Positions 1 to 12,420 of a stretch of DNA of 64,000 bases are shown here, one piece after another. Position 1 is the first letter of the stretch. Every line of letters starts with the position of its first letter. Origin of the DNA: Carnegiea gigantea (Eukaryota; Streptophyta; Magnoliopsida; Caryophyllales; Cactaceae); contig JAKOGI010002238.1 in NCBI GenBank assembly GCA_029747015.1, positions 60,001 through 124,000 of the forward strand. Reading direction: 5' to 3'. The notes beneath the pieces were generated by a model that was not told the DNA's origin, did not search any database, and saw nothing but the letters and a program-made list of their open reading frames with translations. The translations under genes and the position numbers were made by a program.

Positions 1-812
1 ACAAGGGAAAATTCTAATTTTATTAAGAGCCAAAACTTAAGTTAACTATGATAAATAGTCAATTGCATTATAAACTGTAGGAAGCAGGAAACAAAATAAC
101 TGTAGCATTAGAGTTAAGGATCATACAGCACATTCAGTCCAACCCATATTCCAGAACCAAGATACAGAAACTCTTTGCACAATTTTGCCCAGTAGCTGCT
201 CATGTTTTTCCTAAGATTGTCGCCATTTGTCACAATGACAAAACAAACATCAGGAGTACCACCACTAGAATATAGTTCACCGCAGAACATATGATGAGTG
301 GATGTGTAGGATAACAACCTCCATATGTTCCTGCATCTGGATAGGAGGGAGAAAAAAGAGGGTTCACTGAAGCTCAAATCAAGCAATAATAAGTAATCAT
401 CATCTTGTAAGAACATGCGTTGCGCCATACTACACCATATCACAAACTCAAAATCTCTCGCAAGGATCCTTCCTAAAGTGATGCTTGGCTTCCAGACTCA
501 CAAAGAGATTGTTTACCCCAGAATCATGACTGCAAATAATTGTCTAGCGAAATAATTGATAACAAATAAAAAAGTTCATGATTGGAAAGCATTGTCTAGC
601 CATACTTGACAACAAGTAAAAAGCTTATGAGGATAATTTATAAGGACCTTTCTGTGGCCGTTGTAGTCTGAATTTGAAACATGCCGGTATTTAGGCTTTC
701 ATCTCTCTTGAAAACGAATAAATTACAACTGATAAAAATCAACATAAATAATGAATGATACATAAGAAGAGCTGCTATCATGAAAGACCAAATTTACCAT
801 CAATTTTGATGT
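1..812. other. Flank without recognisable gene
   Basis: I see no conserved protein in any frame. A 109-codon open frame on the minus strand (114-443) has no recognisable domain and looks like chance. The stretch lies downstream of the PPR pseudogene and may include its old 3' flank. Confidence 0.4.
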
Positions 813-820
813 AGCACATC

Positions 821-1420
821 TAGGGGTGGGTAACGGACTCGATACCCATTGAATTGAACGGTCGGCCCGTTTAAAATAGGACTAATAAAGGACAGTGTCA
901 ATAATGATCTGGGGTATTAATGGGCCAGCTCATTAAGGCACATTAACGGGCCGGACTAAGCAGGCCCATTAACGGCCCGTTTAGTGACCCATTATTTTTT
1001 TTGACTTAATTGATATACTAGTTTACATATTCCAATTAGTTAACCTCATTACCAACACTTTGTACATAACGATAATTATTATACACCGTTGTTTTGCGCA
1101 AGTTTGTTTCGTTTTTAAATGGGCCCAAATTGGCCCGCCCATGGGCCGACTTGACTTGACCTGTTTATTAGCTTGATTATGTATTTTCTAACTTTGAATT
1201 TGAACTAGTGTAATTTGGTTGCAAAATTACAAATACATTAGTTGAAAAATTAACTAACCAAGAACACTCATTAGGTGTTGATGGGCGGGTAATGGGCGGG
1301 CCGGGTTCATGTGGCCCATAACCTAACCCAGCCCATTAACAAATGTACTTGACCCACCCCAATCCGTTTAGTTAATGGATTAACCCAGTCCGGTCCAACC
1401 CCGTTCGTTGCCCACCTATA
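821..1420. mobile_element. Non-autonomous hAT-like MITE
   Basis: The element is 600 bp. Its imperfect terminal inverted repeats start TAGGGGTGGGTAACG on the left and TATAGGTGGGCAACG on the right (read inward). It is flanked by near-identical 8-bp target duplications, AGCACATC (813-820) and AGCATATC (1421-1428), which is the hAT signature. The subterminal regions are full of GGCCCGTT / GGCCCATTAA motifs in both orientations, as expected for transposase-binding arrays. There is no coding capacity, so it would need transposase supplied in trans. Confidence 0.8.
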
Positions 1421-1525
1421 AGCATATCAATAGTATTTCTTGAAGCATCGGCTTAAAATAACAATAGTGCTGAAATATGAAGACGCCACAAGAATCTACT
1501 GGGACGCCTTAAGGATACAATAAGT

Positions 1526-3135
1526 TTAGTTCATTACCTGCTCTTCTCCTTTAAATGAACATCTGCGTTCGCTCAGTCGGAAAATGTCCCCGCCGCAACA
1601 TTTCTTCATCCATGACCTGGCTTCAGCTATTCTTCCATGTTTGAAAAGGCCATGCACAAGTATGTCATACGTCCACCGATTGGGTTCGTACCCTTTCTGA
1701 CACAACCTATAGAAGAGTTGACGAGCTCAATCTATCTGATCGATGCTCAACTTTCTCAACATCATGTTGCAAGTATAGAGGTCCAGCGGGAGGCATCTTT
1801 GAATAACTTCTTCCAAGTCCTCGACCTCAGAATACACCCTGATGTGGCCAGAAAATGCAGCAATTAACTGGCCCAACATCGCACTTGTGGGTGTCTCATC
1901 AGATACATTTCTTAAGCGAGCCCATGCCGCATACAAATCCTTGGACAGCAGAGAGTGCAACAACAGGACATTGCCGATAAAAGACGTAATTTTGCGTCCG
2001 ACTTTCTCCATGTCATTAATTACGTTAATAGCATCATCATATCTCTTTTCCGAACAATACGCCTTTACAAGCTCTTCGTACCATTGCAAACTAGGGGGCA
2101 GTCCATCTTTTCTTGCTTGCCTCATAATGGTCCATGCAAAGTCTGGTTTCCCAACTTTGCAAAGACCCACCACCATGACACTGTACACTTTCCTTCCCAA
2201 AGCTCTTCGTTTGCTGATGTCATCAAAGAAGTTTACCTCATCAGCAATCCTATCATTCCTCAGGTAACACTGCAACATCACGATGTCCGAGTCCAAGTTT
2301 GGAGCAACGCCAATTCTCCCCATCATCTCATAAACTTCTCTAGCAAGATCAGCCCTCTTGCCATGTCCAGCACCCTCAATGAAGAAGTTGATGATAGTCT
2401 TGGAAGGACCATAACGAGACAACTGCATCTCCAGTAACTGAACAAAGTGCTTTTCAGGATTCTCCATTTCACAGAGGCAACAGATGACAGCTTTAAATAT
2501 TTTACGTGGCGGTTTATGGCCTTTCTCTTACATTTCAATCAGAAGTCTCGCAGCGATGTCTCCCCTGCTTACTTTGTTCAAAGCTTTATCAAGTGTGAGT
2601 ATGTCATTCCACTCGCATGTCGATTCATTCTGCTGAGCTCTCCGTGAATCAAGTACCCGTCTTCAGCTCTTTCAGCCCGACAAAGCGCTCTAATGAATTT
2701 CTCATACATGGAGACAGCTGGCATGACTTTACGCTCCAAGGCCAACAAAATTAGGTCCTTCACTTTTTCAAGTTTACCCTCCCTACACAATGCATCAGCT
2801 AGTACAGAGAAGGTCTCCTTGCCAGGAAAGTAAGCATGGGTTATTGAATTCTTCAGCACCCCATATGCTTCATCAGTGCTGCCATCCCCACATAAAGGGT
2901 TTATTATATAATTGTAGATCAAGCTATTTGGAGTGAGCCCAATATCGGGTTTCATTTTGTAGAACTCAAACACTATATCCATCATCCCAGCCTTACAAAA
3001 GAAGCACAATGCAGCATTCATGGTCACTTTATCCGGCACAATCCCACTCTCCTTCATATCCATCAACAAATCACAAACCTCCTGAAGACGATTTTGCTTA
3101 AGAAGCCTCTTTAACAAAAAGTTATAACGAAACAG
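1526..3135 (-). pseudogene. Pentatricopeptide repeat (PPR) protein pseudogene, 5'-truncated
   Basis: The translation shows repeated 35-residue helical-hairpin motifs typical of P-class PPR proteins (GIVPDKVTMNAALCFFCKAG, GLTPNSLIYNYII, APNLDSDIVMLQCYL). Intact members are organelle RNA-binding proteins of several hundred residues. This copy is broken in several ways. The reading frame begins abruptly after an in-frame stop at 3136-3138, with no start methionine or targeting peptide. A one- or two-base indel near 2579 shifts the frame. There are in-frame stops at 2528-2530 (TAA) and 1727-1729 (TGA), and recognisable repeats continue beyond both. Near 1604 the C-terminal repeat would read better in another frame, so a further indel is likely. 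The family is secure; which PPR it was is not. Confidence 0.85.
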
Positions 3136-3138
3136 TTA

Positions 3139-3641
3139 AAAGGGCGTATATAGAAAATCCTAGGTAACCCGTCCGTGCCTGACTCTGTGAAAAGTTATAA
3201 GGGCAAATTACCAACCTTCCCCGCGAGCCCATCCTCCCCTGTGTGCAACTCCCCCTTGTCCTGCCCCATAATACTCCTCCCCATGCACCCTTCCTCTCTA
3301 ATCCATAATCCTCCTCCATACTCCTCTTCACCCACCCTCCCACTGTGTCCCCATAGCGCTCTCTCTCTCTCTCTCTCTCTACCTCATAATAGAAAGTAAA
3401 ATTATCGGTGATTTATGGCGGATGAAGGGTGGCGCCACTGCAGGGGATCAGAGGTCAGAACTGGCCTGCAACAGGGGTCCTACCCATTACACTATTAGAG
3501 ACGAGAAAGATAAAGGATGGGGAAAGGGAATGGGTAGGTAATAGGGTTGTGCTAGCACCGATGGCTGTTTGATTTGGTGGGTGTGTGGTCGGAAGAAGCA
3601 CCAACCAACAACTAATTAGAAGCTCTATCCATGTTCCTCTC
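3139..3641. other. Non-coding stretch upstream of PPR relic
   Basis: C/T-rich DNA with no recognisable gene. It contains a (CT)11 microsatellite at about 3359-3380 and ends at the target site of the copia element. Confidence 0.4.
3359..3380. repeat. (CT)n microsatellite
   Basis: An uninterrupted CT dinucleotide run of about 22 bp. Confidence 0.9.
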
Positions 3642-3938
3642 TGTTGGTCGGGCCTAATAGGTTTAGGCCCAACGGTCACTTATGTTGTCTAGGGCAACAA
3701 CCCTAGCCACACCCCAAACTATATAAGGGGTGCTTAGGGGGTCAGCAAGCAAGACACTATTATTACATCTCTCGTATTCTCCTATTTCTCTATTACGGCT
3801 GAACTACCATCCGTCGGGTTCTTGGGTTTAGGACGTGATTATTAAGGCGACTCGGGTAGCCGCCTGGTTTTCTTTATTATCGTGGATTATTACCGACAGT
3901 ACGCTTCCGTATCCAGATTAGTCCTAATTCTTCCTACA
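3642..3938 (+). repeat. Left LTR of copia element
   Basis: 297 bp running from TGTTGGTCGGGCC to CTTCCTACA. It contains a TATA-like CTATATAAGG, so transcription should run rightwards into the element. Confidence 0.93.
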
Positions 3939-3939
3939 G

Positions 3940-3952
3940 TGGTATCAGAGCC
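3940..3952 (+). promoter_or_regulatory. Primer-binding site (Met-tRNAi)
   Basis: TGGTATCAGAGCC, complementary to the initiator methionyl-tRNA 3' end, lies one base after the LTR. The same 13-mer recurs at 4157-4169 and 4374-4386, bracketing the nested TRIM units. Confidence 0.9.
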
Positions 3953-4373
3953 TAATTTGTGCCGGTGTGCCCTTCGTGGGGGCACCTCACCTGAGTGGGG
4001 GTGTTGGACTGAGTGTCCCACATCGGCAGATGAGGCGAACGAAGGCCTCTTTATAAGGGGCTGGATACCTCACCCGTATGACGCGTTTTAAAGCCGTGAG
4101 GGTTGAGGCCCAAAGCGGACAATATCATACGCAGGGCTCGGTGCTGGGCACCAACATGGTATCAGAGCCAGGTTCGTGCCGGTGTGCCCTTTGTGGGGGC
4201 GCCTCACCTGAGTGGGGGGTGTTGGACTGAGTGTTCCACATCGGCAGGTGAGGGGAACGAGGCCTCTTTATAAGGGGCTGGATACCTCACTTGTAGGACG
4301 CGTTTTAAAACCGTGAGGGCGTCGGCCCAAAGCGGACAATATCATACGCGGGCTCGGTGCTGGGCACCTACAG
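3953..4373 (+). mobile_element. Tandem TRIM units joined at the copia PBS
   Basis: Two near-copies of a short non-coding LTR occupy 4002-4156 and 4220-4372. Both start TGTTGGACTGAGTG and end in TGGGCACC(A/T)ACA. Each is preceded by about 50 bp of shared internal sequence (3953-4001 and 4170-4219), itself preceded by the same PBS 13-mer. The order is copia LTR, PBS, TRIM internal, TRIM LTR, PBS, TRIM internal, TRIM LTR, PBS, copia leader. Length and lack of coding sequence fit a TRIM (terminal-repeat retrotransposon in miniature). The first TRIM LTR is missing, with the copia LTR in its place. I infer a join through the shared PBS; no TSD is seen. Confidence 0.8.
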
Positions 4374-4889
4374 TGGTATCAGAGCCTAAACTGTTCAGAT
4401 TAGTCCCAATTGAAAGATTAATAAATCTGCCGAAACTGATTCCTTAAAAGCATGCTATCTTTATTCGTTTAATTTGCTTAATTTTCGTGATTATGCAAAC
4501 TGCTAAAATCAGAAGCATGCTCATGTTATTATGATGCCCATAACATATTAGAAGCTGCAGATTTACTATCATGAACATATTAGAGTCTACTAATCATGAA
4601 CATGCTCATGTTATTATCAATCTGTCCAGATAGATTTACGCTAATATACTCAGATCAGTTCTTAATATACGTACAAATTACAGACAGATCATAGTGATTC
4701 TGCCAAAGCATGTCAATGATTAATTCAGGCCAAAGACTGTTCCTTTTTCCTGATTAGTTCAGCCGTGAGATACATGCATATTTCTATTTGTTTTTGAAAC
4801 ATCAGGTTTGATTAATCGACGCTAAGGTATTATGCTACCATGATCCATGCTATGTGCAAATTGCAAAATCAGTAGGCGTAATCCATCTC

Positions 4890-5700
4890 CTTAATCATTG
4901 ACAATTAAAAAAAAAAACGAAAAGGGGGGCGGATTTGGGAGGGAAGGGACTCGTAGCCCTAACCCTAAAATAAGCCCCTCTACCCAAAACCCTAACCCTA
5001 AAAAGACGGCGGCGTACACCTCAGAGGTCCGCCGCCCAGTCTGTCTCCACCGCCGGCGGCTCTGTGGCTGCGGTGGCGGTGGACACTCTCGATCCCGACC
5101 AAACAAAAAAAAAAGGGAAGGGAAGCGCCATACCCATCAGAGACCGGAAGGAAGGGTGGCGCGTGTAGCCACGCGCCACCGACGAGGATCTTTTTCGGTC
5201 CCCTTCTTCCTTCTTTAGCCACCCACACACGCCGATCTACACAGCCATGGCATGAAACCGCGAAAAACCGTCAAGTTTGGAAGCGCGTGTACCCACGCGC
5301 CGCCGTCTTGGTGGCGCACCGGTCGCGTGGGTTGCTTCAACTGACTCAGTTTCGGCCGATCCACATGGTGCTGGCATCAGTTCTTGTCGGGATGGCGTAG
5401 ATCGAAGGCTGTGGGCATCGGTGGGGCGGCCGACTTCACATCATCTGGGTGTTTTTTGTTTTGGTGTCTCACAATCGACGGCAGTGGCTGCCATGAAAGC
5501 CGGGACTGTGAAGTCGAGTGAGGAGGAAGAAGAAGGGGCTCAGTGCTCCAGTACTCTGCTCCCATGGCATCGAGAGGAGAAACAGAGGAGAGAGAGATAC
5601 ATTTCGGGTATCAGCGAAGAAGAGAGAGAGACGGAGAGAACAAGGGTCTTGAACACAAAGGGAGAGAGGGTTAAGGTTAGAGTGAGGGAGTGAGCTAACT
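4890..5700 (+). other. GC-rich insert in the copia leader, possibly captured host sequence
   Basis: An A-tract at 4908-4919 is followed by about 800 bp whose composition is unlike the AT-rich leader on either side: CCCTAACCCTAAA runs, CCGCCGG-rich sequence and GAGAGA purine tracts near 5590-5690. This resembles the 5' region and first exon of a plant housekeeping gene. Open frames of 106 and 138 codons exist, but none matches a family I recognise. It may be a captured host fragment or simply a composition island. Confidence 0.35.
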
Positions 5701-5989
5701 CACTCATAAATACCAAGCCTTAATTTTGTTTTTGGGCCACCTTCTTCTTTGGTTTTCTTTCTGAGTTTCATTTTGCAATGGGCCGATCTTGTGCTATGGA
5801 CTAAAATTGTTTTCGGCTGTGTTTTTTTTTGTTTTGGGTCGAATTATTTTTCAGGCATTATTATCATTAGTCATAGCATGATTTCAATTGAATTATAATG
5901 ATATTCAAGTTGATAAACTTTCATGTAGTTAATTCATTTGTTGAATTAAGGTTTCAAATTAGTTTTAATCATAAATGCATGATTTCGTT

Positions 5990-7130
5990 ATAGAAACATT
6001 AATATGTTTAATGTCATATATAAATTCGTTTTATATATGCATCAACTTGACATTTTCTTGACCGAGTAGCTTGTTATTAATCCATTGGGTTGACGTTATA
6101 TGAATTTGTTTCATATATAAAATTAGTGTGTATGACGTAAATTTGTTTTACTCGAACTCAATAAATATCTACGTGATATAAAGATCTCCTTGATCGCTAA
6201 ATGAATATGTTTCATAAGTCATATTATATGAATATGTTTTATATAATATTCTGTCACATGAATATGTTTCATGATTTAATAATTTTACGCAAAACCATGA
6301 GCAATTATGAATCAGTTCATTATTCTGTCACTCTTGTAGTTATCTCATGTTATTATTTGGGTATGTAAGGTATTTGATCTATTTATGAATTTGTTTCATA
6401 AATTTTAAGTTTGCAATATTATATGAATACGTTTTATATAATTTGTAAGTCTTACTATGAATTCGTTTCATCCAAACTTTAATGTCATATGGATCTATTC
6501 TATATAATTAATTGCGATTAATATTTGGATATATTTCGTGTTACAAATTATGTTGCGTTCGATTGCATGAATATGTTTTATGTGAATCACCAATTTGTAG
6601 TATTATATATATACGAACTACATGAGTTGTAATAAATTTGCTAATTGTTTTAGCATTTTTTCATCCTTGCCCAAATTAATAAATATAGATTTGTTTCATG
6701 TTACCTGCTAATTATGCAATTTAGCGGTATTTTATGAATTGGTTTCATGAAATTCAAATTCGTAACGTTATAAATGTGTTTTATAAATTGCAAATAACCT
6801 TTGAATAAGTTTTATGTTATATATAATTATATAAATGTGTTTTATATAATGCTATTTGGGCATTTTATGAAATTCTTTTGTAATATGTTATTATTCAAAT
6901 ATGCTTCGCAATATGGATTCATTTTATTATATAAATGTGTTTTATATAATTTGAATTTTATGTTTGGTATGTCATTGATAGAGTTCTAAATGACATATTA
7001 GTAGTTATAAATAATGAGATAACTTCATGTAAATTTGATTTACATTAAGTTGGATATCTTTGTGATATATCTGAAATGTTAATTTGTTTAACCATAATGT
7101 TCTTCATAAATTTTGTTTTATGAAAAATTG
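5990..7130 (+). repeat. Array of short hairpins in the copia leader
   Basis: At least 16 copies of a 15-23 nt imperfect palindrome are spread over about 1.1 kb, with the core ATGAATNTGTTTCAT and a loop of 3-5 nt. Clear examples are 6014-6038, 6097-6120, 6137-6151, 6201-6215, 6224-6246, 6257-6273, 6382-6402, 6419-6441, 6457-6471, 6566-6582, 6731-6752, 6769-6787, 6828-6850, 6928-6950, 7028-7044 and 7103-7124. The arms change together: ATGAA/TTCAT, ATAAA/TTTAT, GTAAA/TTTAC. The array lies between the PBS and gag, so it would be in the leader of the genomic RNA. Confidence 0.8.
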
Positions 7131-7389
7131 TGATAAATAAGTTATAAAAACTTCTAGTTCATGCTTATATGAGATGATTATGAGCTTAGCGAAATTTTCG
7201 ATCATACGACATGGATAATGGAGTTTTTGATAATTTATTTATTTGAAAATATGCCTAATGTCCACATCACAGAATATATACCTTTAGATATGGCAATTAA
7301 AATAAGGTTGGTAATCTGTTTACCAATAAAAGAACTTGATAGCGCTGACTATGATACATAATGTCAGAAGATTCAGTTTCTTCTGAATG

Positions 7390-7800
7390 AACGTGAAATG
7401 TTAGGACACTCATTAGTTTCTAGGTCACATAGGATGGCAAAGACGGTACTGCTAGTGAACAGTACCCAGAAAACTTGAAAGCATACAAAAAGTGGTTCGA
7501 GAACAGATCGATCAAGATGTTATACTTTGTCGTATTACATCAATGTCGATCTAGTGAGGGAATTAAAAGTCATCCCACTGTTGAGTACGCGTGGGATTAA
7601 CTTAGCATCAGGTTCGTCCGGATCCATTCCCTCAAAATGTTCTGGACCTAAGATTGGTATTGCGAAAGGGAAAAAGCCTGAGGAAATAAAGAGAAGCATA
7701 TAGCACGTGTGAGTGCTATGATTGTGAAAATTAGGAATTTTACACTTAGGATTGTCCTAAGTCGATTAAGGTACCTCCTTTCACAGCCACTCCTGGATAA
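7390..7800 (+). pseudogene. Copia Gag relic with zinc knuckle
   Basis: Broken Gag reading frames end in a recognisable but damaged CCHC knuckle (C-Y-D-C ... F-Y-T-x-D-C-P-K) at about 7705-7765. There are stop codons inside the knuckle, and the histidine position reads F. Gag proteins form the virus-like particle and bind RNA through this motif. Upstream fragments such as AYKKWFENRSIKMLYFVV also look Gag-like. No frame stays open for more than a few dozen codons. Confidence 0.65.
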
Positions 7801-7889
7801 TGTGTGTGCTCCCAAGCATTTGTTGCTAACTGGGATCCTTAATGGGTCGCAGATACGGGAGCAACCAAGCGCATAGTTCAGGAACGAGT

Positions 7890-10330
7890 TAATCCTTGTG
7901 AACTTTCACCACAATACAGTGGGTTCACAAATTGTCATTTTGGGTAACGACAATGGAAAAGATGTCCTTCAATTAAGGACAAATCATTCGAGACTCCTTG
8001 AAGGGGCTACGTTGTCTCTCCCCGATGCTCTTTATGCACTTGGGGTGCGATGTTTCCTCGTGTCTTCTGTTCCTAAGATTAGTTTTCTTTAATTTTCGTC
8101 TAGATGTCTTAGACATCATATGCCATGGTGATCTGTTTGGCCATGTCACATTGAAAGGTGTTTTTAATGGACGAAATAGAGCATCTTCTATCCTTGTCTC
8201 ATTTTAAATCTGTTTTAGACATACTCGTTTTGACCATAAGGGTCAAGATAGAGTTAACTAGCTAAAGATGACCTTTTAAGACCAACTCACTAGGCTTAAG
8301 GTGCAAAATGTGAGTTATGCCGAGCTAGTAAAGCAATAGAAAATCTTTTTTGTAAGATTTCGAGTCCATCAAATCCCTTAGCGTTCGTTCACTTTAGACA
8401 TCTGCGGGTCCATAAATATGAAAGCATATCATGGAGTTACAAATATTCATGATATAGGTATATGTACCTACTATCCCACCGTTATTAAGTACTCGATGTG
8501 TTCATATACTTTATAGCGGTAGTAGGACTCAATTAGTACGAAATATTAAAACTCTTCGAACCAATTGAGATCATGATTATTTTCTTCGTGAAACAACATC
8601 CCGCAATGTTGATTTTCTTAAGGATGAGTTTCTTAGCATTTGGTGCAATTGAAAAGGGCCTAAATTTGTATACGTTACAATAAGACCTTCAACAACCTCT
8701 CGGTGAGGGGGAGGATTTGAGTTCTCACTAAGTCACCGAGGATGGTACACACTCCTTACTTGATAAGAATGGTGAATGTTTGTCTGTCAAGAAGAATGAG
8801 ATTCACCCTCAATCTCTAATTGTTGAGGAGAGTTATTCCTGAACATGTAGTTAGTCCTCATGTTTAGGACCCCACCTCCAATGGATAGTGGGAGTAATCT
8901 TCTCTTCATAATCAGGGTTCCATACCTCTTAGAGAAAGGGGGAGAAACTCCTGATCCCATACCTCTTAGAGAAAGGAGGAGGGATTTCTCACCTAGGCAG
9001 ACAAATAATGAAGGTCCCAGGATCCCAAGTATGAAAGAATTCCTCGATGATTTTTTAAATCGAAATATTCTTATGAACTTCATCGGCAGATTAGGGATCT
9101 ACCTCTTATCAAGAGGCGGTTGGCTCACTAAATCACAAAAAGTGACTGGATGTCATAAGGGATGAGATGGACTCACTGACATGGTTTGAGAACTCGTTGA
9201 AAATCCACTCCGATGTAAGCCTTCAAGATAAAACATCGTATGGATAGTTCAATTGATAAGTTCAGGCCCGGATACTCCTAGCTCTGGTTTCCCATTCGGA
9301 CTTTGAGTTCAAAATGGAGTAAAGATTGTTTTTCTCAATTGTGATCTTGAGAAAGAGATTTATATGGACTAACCCATTGATTTTGTATCAAAGGGATAAG
9401 AGAACAATATGTGTCGTCTTAAAAAGTCCATATGTGATCTTAAGCAATCTTCCAATTTTTGGTACTCTAGATTTCATAAAGCCATTTTGGCTTTTCTATG
9501 GTCTCAGAATACCATTGTGTATGTCGGAAGATCAACATGGGGATTACGTTCCTCACGTTGATGACATACCGATGACTAGGAACAAATTGGAGATGATTAA
9601 AACTACTAAAAGGTAGTTATCCCATGTTTTTGAGACGAAGGACACGGGTGAATCCAGGTATGTCATGGGAGTGGAAATAAATCCAAAGCCCTCCCAAGAA
9701 GCATGCATCAAAATGTCTTGAAATGATTTTGGATTTATAATCCCTAACCCGTGGATACTCCAGTTGAGAAGGGTCCAACCTTAAGTCTTGCTTAATGTTC
9801 TAAAACAGATGACAAAATAGAGATAATAAACAAAAGTCCCTAACCTTAGTATCATAGTAAGCTTATTGTAAGCCATGTTATGTACATGAACCGACATTAC
9901 TTTGCGGTTAGTTTGATAAGTCGTTATCAAAGTAACCTAAAACTTGCTGGTTGGCAAGTCGTCAAGAGAATCAAGCGCTACCTTCGTGGTATTGATAACT
10001 CTGTCTTTTGCTATCAAGGAGGAGGCCTCGAGTTGAGAGGATACTCAAATATTGATTGGGGTAGTGACTTGGATGAGTCTAAGTCAACCTCAGGACATGC
10101 CTTCAACCTGAGTGGGAGAGCCATGTCATGGTGTGTAAAGAAGCAAAGCTGCACAACGATATGAGCTATGGAGGTAGATTGTGTGTCTTGTACCATAGAG
10201 ACAAAATCATTGCCATATGGTATATATATGTACACTAACAAGGTGATATGTTCCCTTGACTAAACCCATTCTTAGTAATACGTTCAAAGCTCATTGGTTG
10301 AGTCTTGGAATTCATGAGGTTTGGTATCTA
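7890..10330 (+). pseudogene. Copia pol relic (pre-integrase, RT, RNase H)
   Basis: Pieces of a Ty1/copia polyprotein appear in the expected order in several frames. The pre-integrase motif LPDALYALGVRCFL is at 7998-8092. The RT active site is at 9540-9620, where the usual YVDD reads HVDD. The RT thumb/RNase H segment is at 9880-10164, with GYSNIDWGSDLDESKSTSG close to the copia consensus. A remnant of the C-terminal DPLTKP..F..H..SLGI motif lies near 10255-10320. The integrase catalytic core is not clearly readable. Many stops and frameshifts, together with the lost RT tyrosine, make this copy non-functional. Confidence 0.85.
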
Positions 10331-11278
10331 GACATGTTCTGTTACGTGATGGACATGTTTCTTTTATGAGGAAGATGCTCATTGTTGTACGTTAGGCATA
10401 TTGAAATGTCACAGGCTTCTGATTGACCTAGTCACACAGGCAATCTCCCTGACGCTTGAGTAGCGGGCAGGATGAGACTGGATTATATTGGCACTAGGTG
10501 TGCAATATTGATTACTCACACTAGAAGTGTATGAGTAGAATGAATATAGCCGCCTTAGTAAAACTAAGATGAGACTCGAGGGAGTCGAGTATGAAATAAG
10601 TTTTCATATTGAAGCCTTAAAAGCCGAATCTTGAGTGTCAAGACCAACATTCAGTATGTTGATCTAGTAACTCAGGTTAGATTTTTGGGTGAAAATCTAG
10701 ACTGACGATTCGCATGGCATAAAGAGTGACGAACCCAACTAAGTGGGAGTTATGCCGTGACACACATCTCATACTGTGTGTGCTTATAAGACGACCCATA
10801 TGTGGGGTGACAATTGAATTCCCCTATCACTTGTCACTGTGTGACCCTATGGACGATAACCCTTTGACTTAAAGGTATGATATTAAGTCGAAGCTTAATG
10901 ATGCTACTTTAATGTGATTCTCAAGAACCACGATATATACGGTTCAGCGAGAACACGTTAGGAAAGCAGTTAAGCTAAGATGAGATTTCATGAGTGTTTA
11001 AGAAAAATCTATCTACCATCACCATATCAGCCCGGGCGATTATGTTGAGAACATAATCATATGATATATCAGGCATAAGGGATTACAGATGCCACTGGTG
11101 ATGTCTTGGGATATTTTTAGGGTATCATATTTCGTGAAAGTGTTATATTAGTTGGATGGTAACTTAATATAACACTACTTGTTATTTTTGGTCGCACATC
11201 CTATTCCTGGTATGAAGCATGAGGAGTTGTGATACATGGAGAATACGTGTTTTACGGCCTAAGTGGCCGAGTGGGAGC

Positions 11279-11575
11279 TGTTGGTCGGGCCTAATAGGTT
11301 TAGGCCCAACGGCCACTTATGTTGTCTAGGGCAACAACCCTAGCCACACCTCAAACTATATGAGGGGTGCTTAGGGGGTCAGCAAGCAAGACACTATTAT
11401 TACATCTCTCGTATTCTCCTATTTCTCTATCACGGTTGAACTACCATCCGTCGGGTTCTTGGGTTTAGGACGTGATTATTAAGGCGACTCTGGTAGCCGC
11501 CTGGTTTTCTTTATTATCGTGGATTATTACCGACAGTACACTTCCGCATCGAGGTTAGTCCTAATTCTTCCTACA
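11279..11575 (+). repeat. Right LTR of copia element
   Basis: 297 bp, same length as the left LTR and differing at about ten positions by eye. Roughly 950 bp of non-coding 3' sequence separates the end of pol from it. Confidence 0.93.
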
Positions 11576-11580
11576 CTCTC

Positions 11581-12419
<839 letters not shown>

Positions 12420-12420
<1 letters not shown>

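Larger units (their letters stand above)
3642..11575 (+). mobile_element. Degenerate full-length Ty1/copia retrotransposon
   Basis: Two 297-bp direct LTRs, each TG...CA, bound the element, and perfect 5-bp target duplications CTCTC lie at 3637-3641 and 11576-11580. A primer-binding site matching the 3' end of initiator Met-tRNA follows the left LTR, and a purine-rich tract (GAGTGGGAGC) precedes the right LTR. The order of relic domains is Gag zinc knuckle, pre-integrase region, RT, then RNase H, which is the Ty1/copia order. By eye the LTRs differ at about ten positions, so the insertion is not recent. The coding part has many stops and shifts. The 3.4 kb between PBS and gag is unusually long and holds a nested TRIM, a GC-rich insert and a hairpin array. 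Confidence 0.93.

Noticed and set aside
114..443. 109-codon minus-strand frame
   Set aside because: No family resemblance and no conserved context; likely chance.
4002..4372. Cassandra TRIM with 5S rRNA-like LTR
   Set aside because: I looked for the 5S internal control region and did not see it; kept as an unassigned TRIM.
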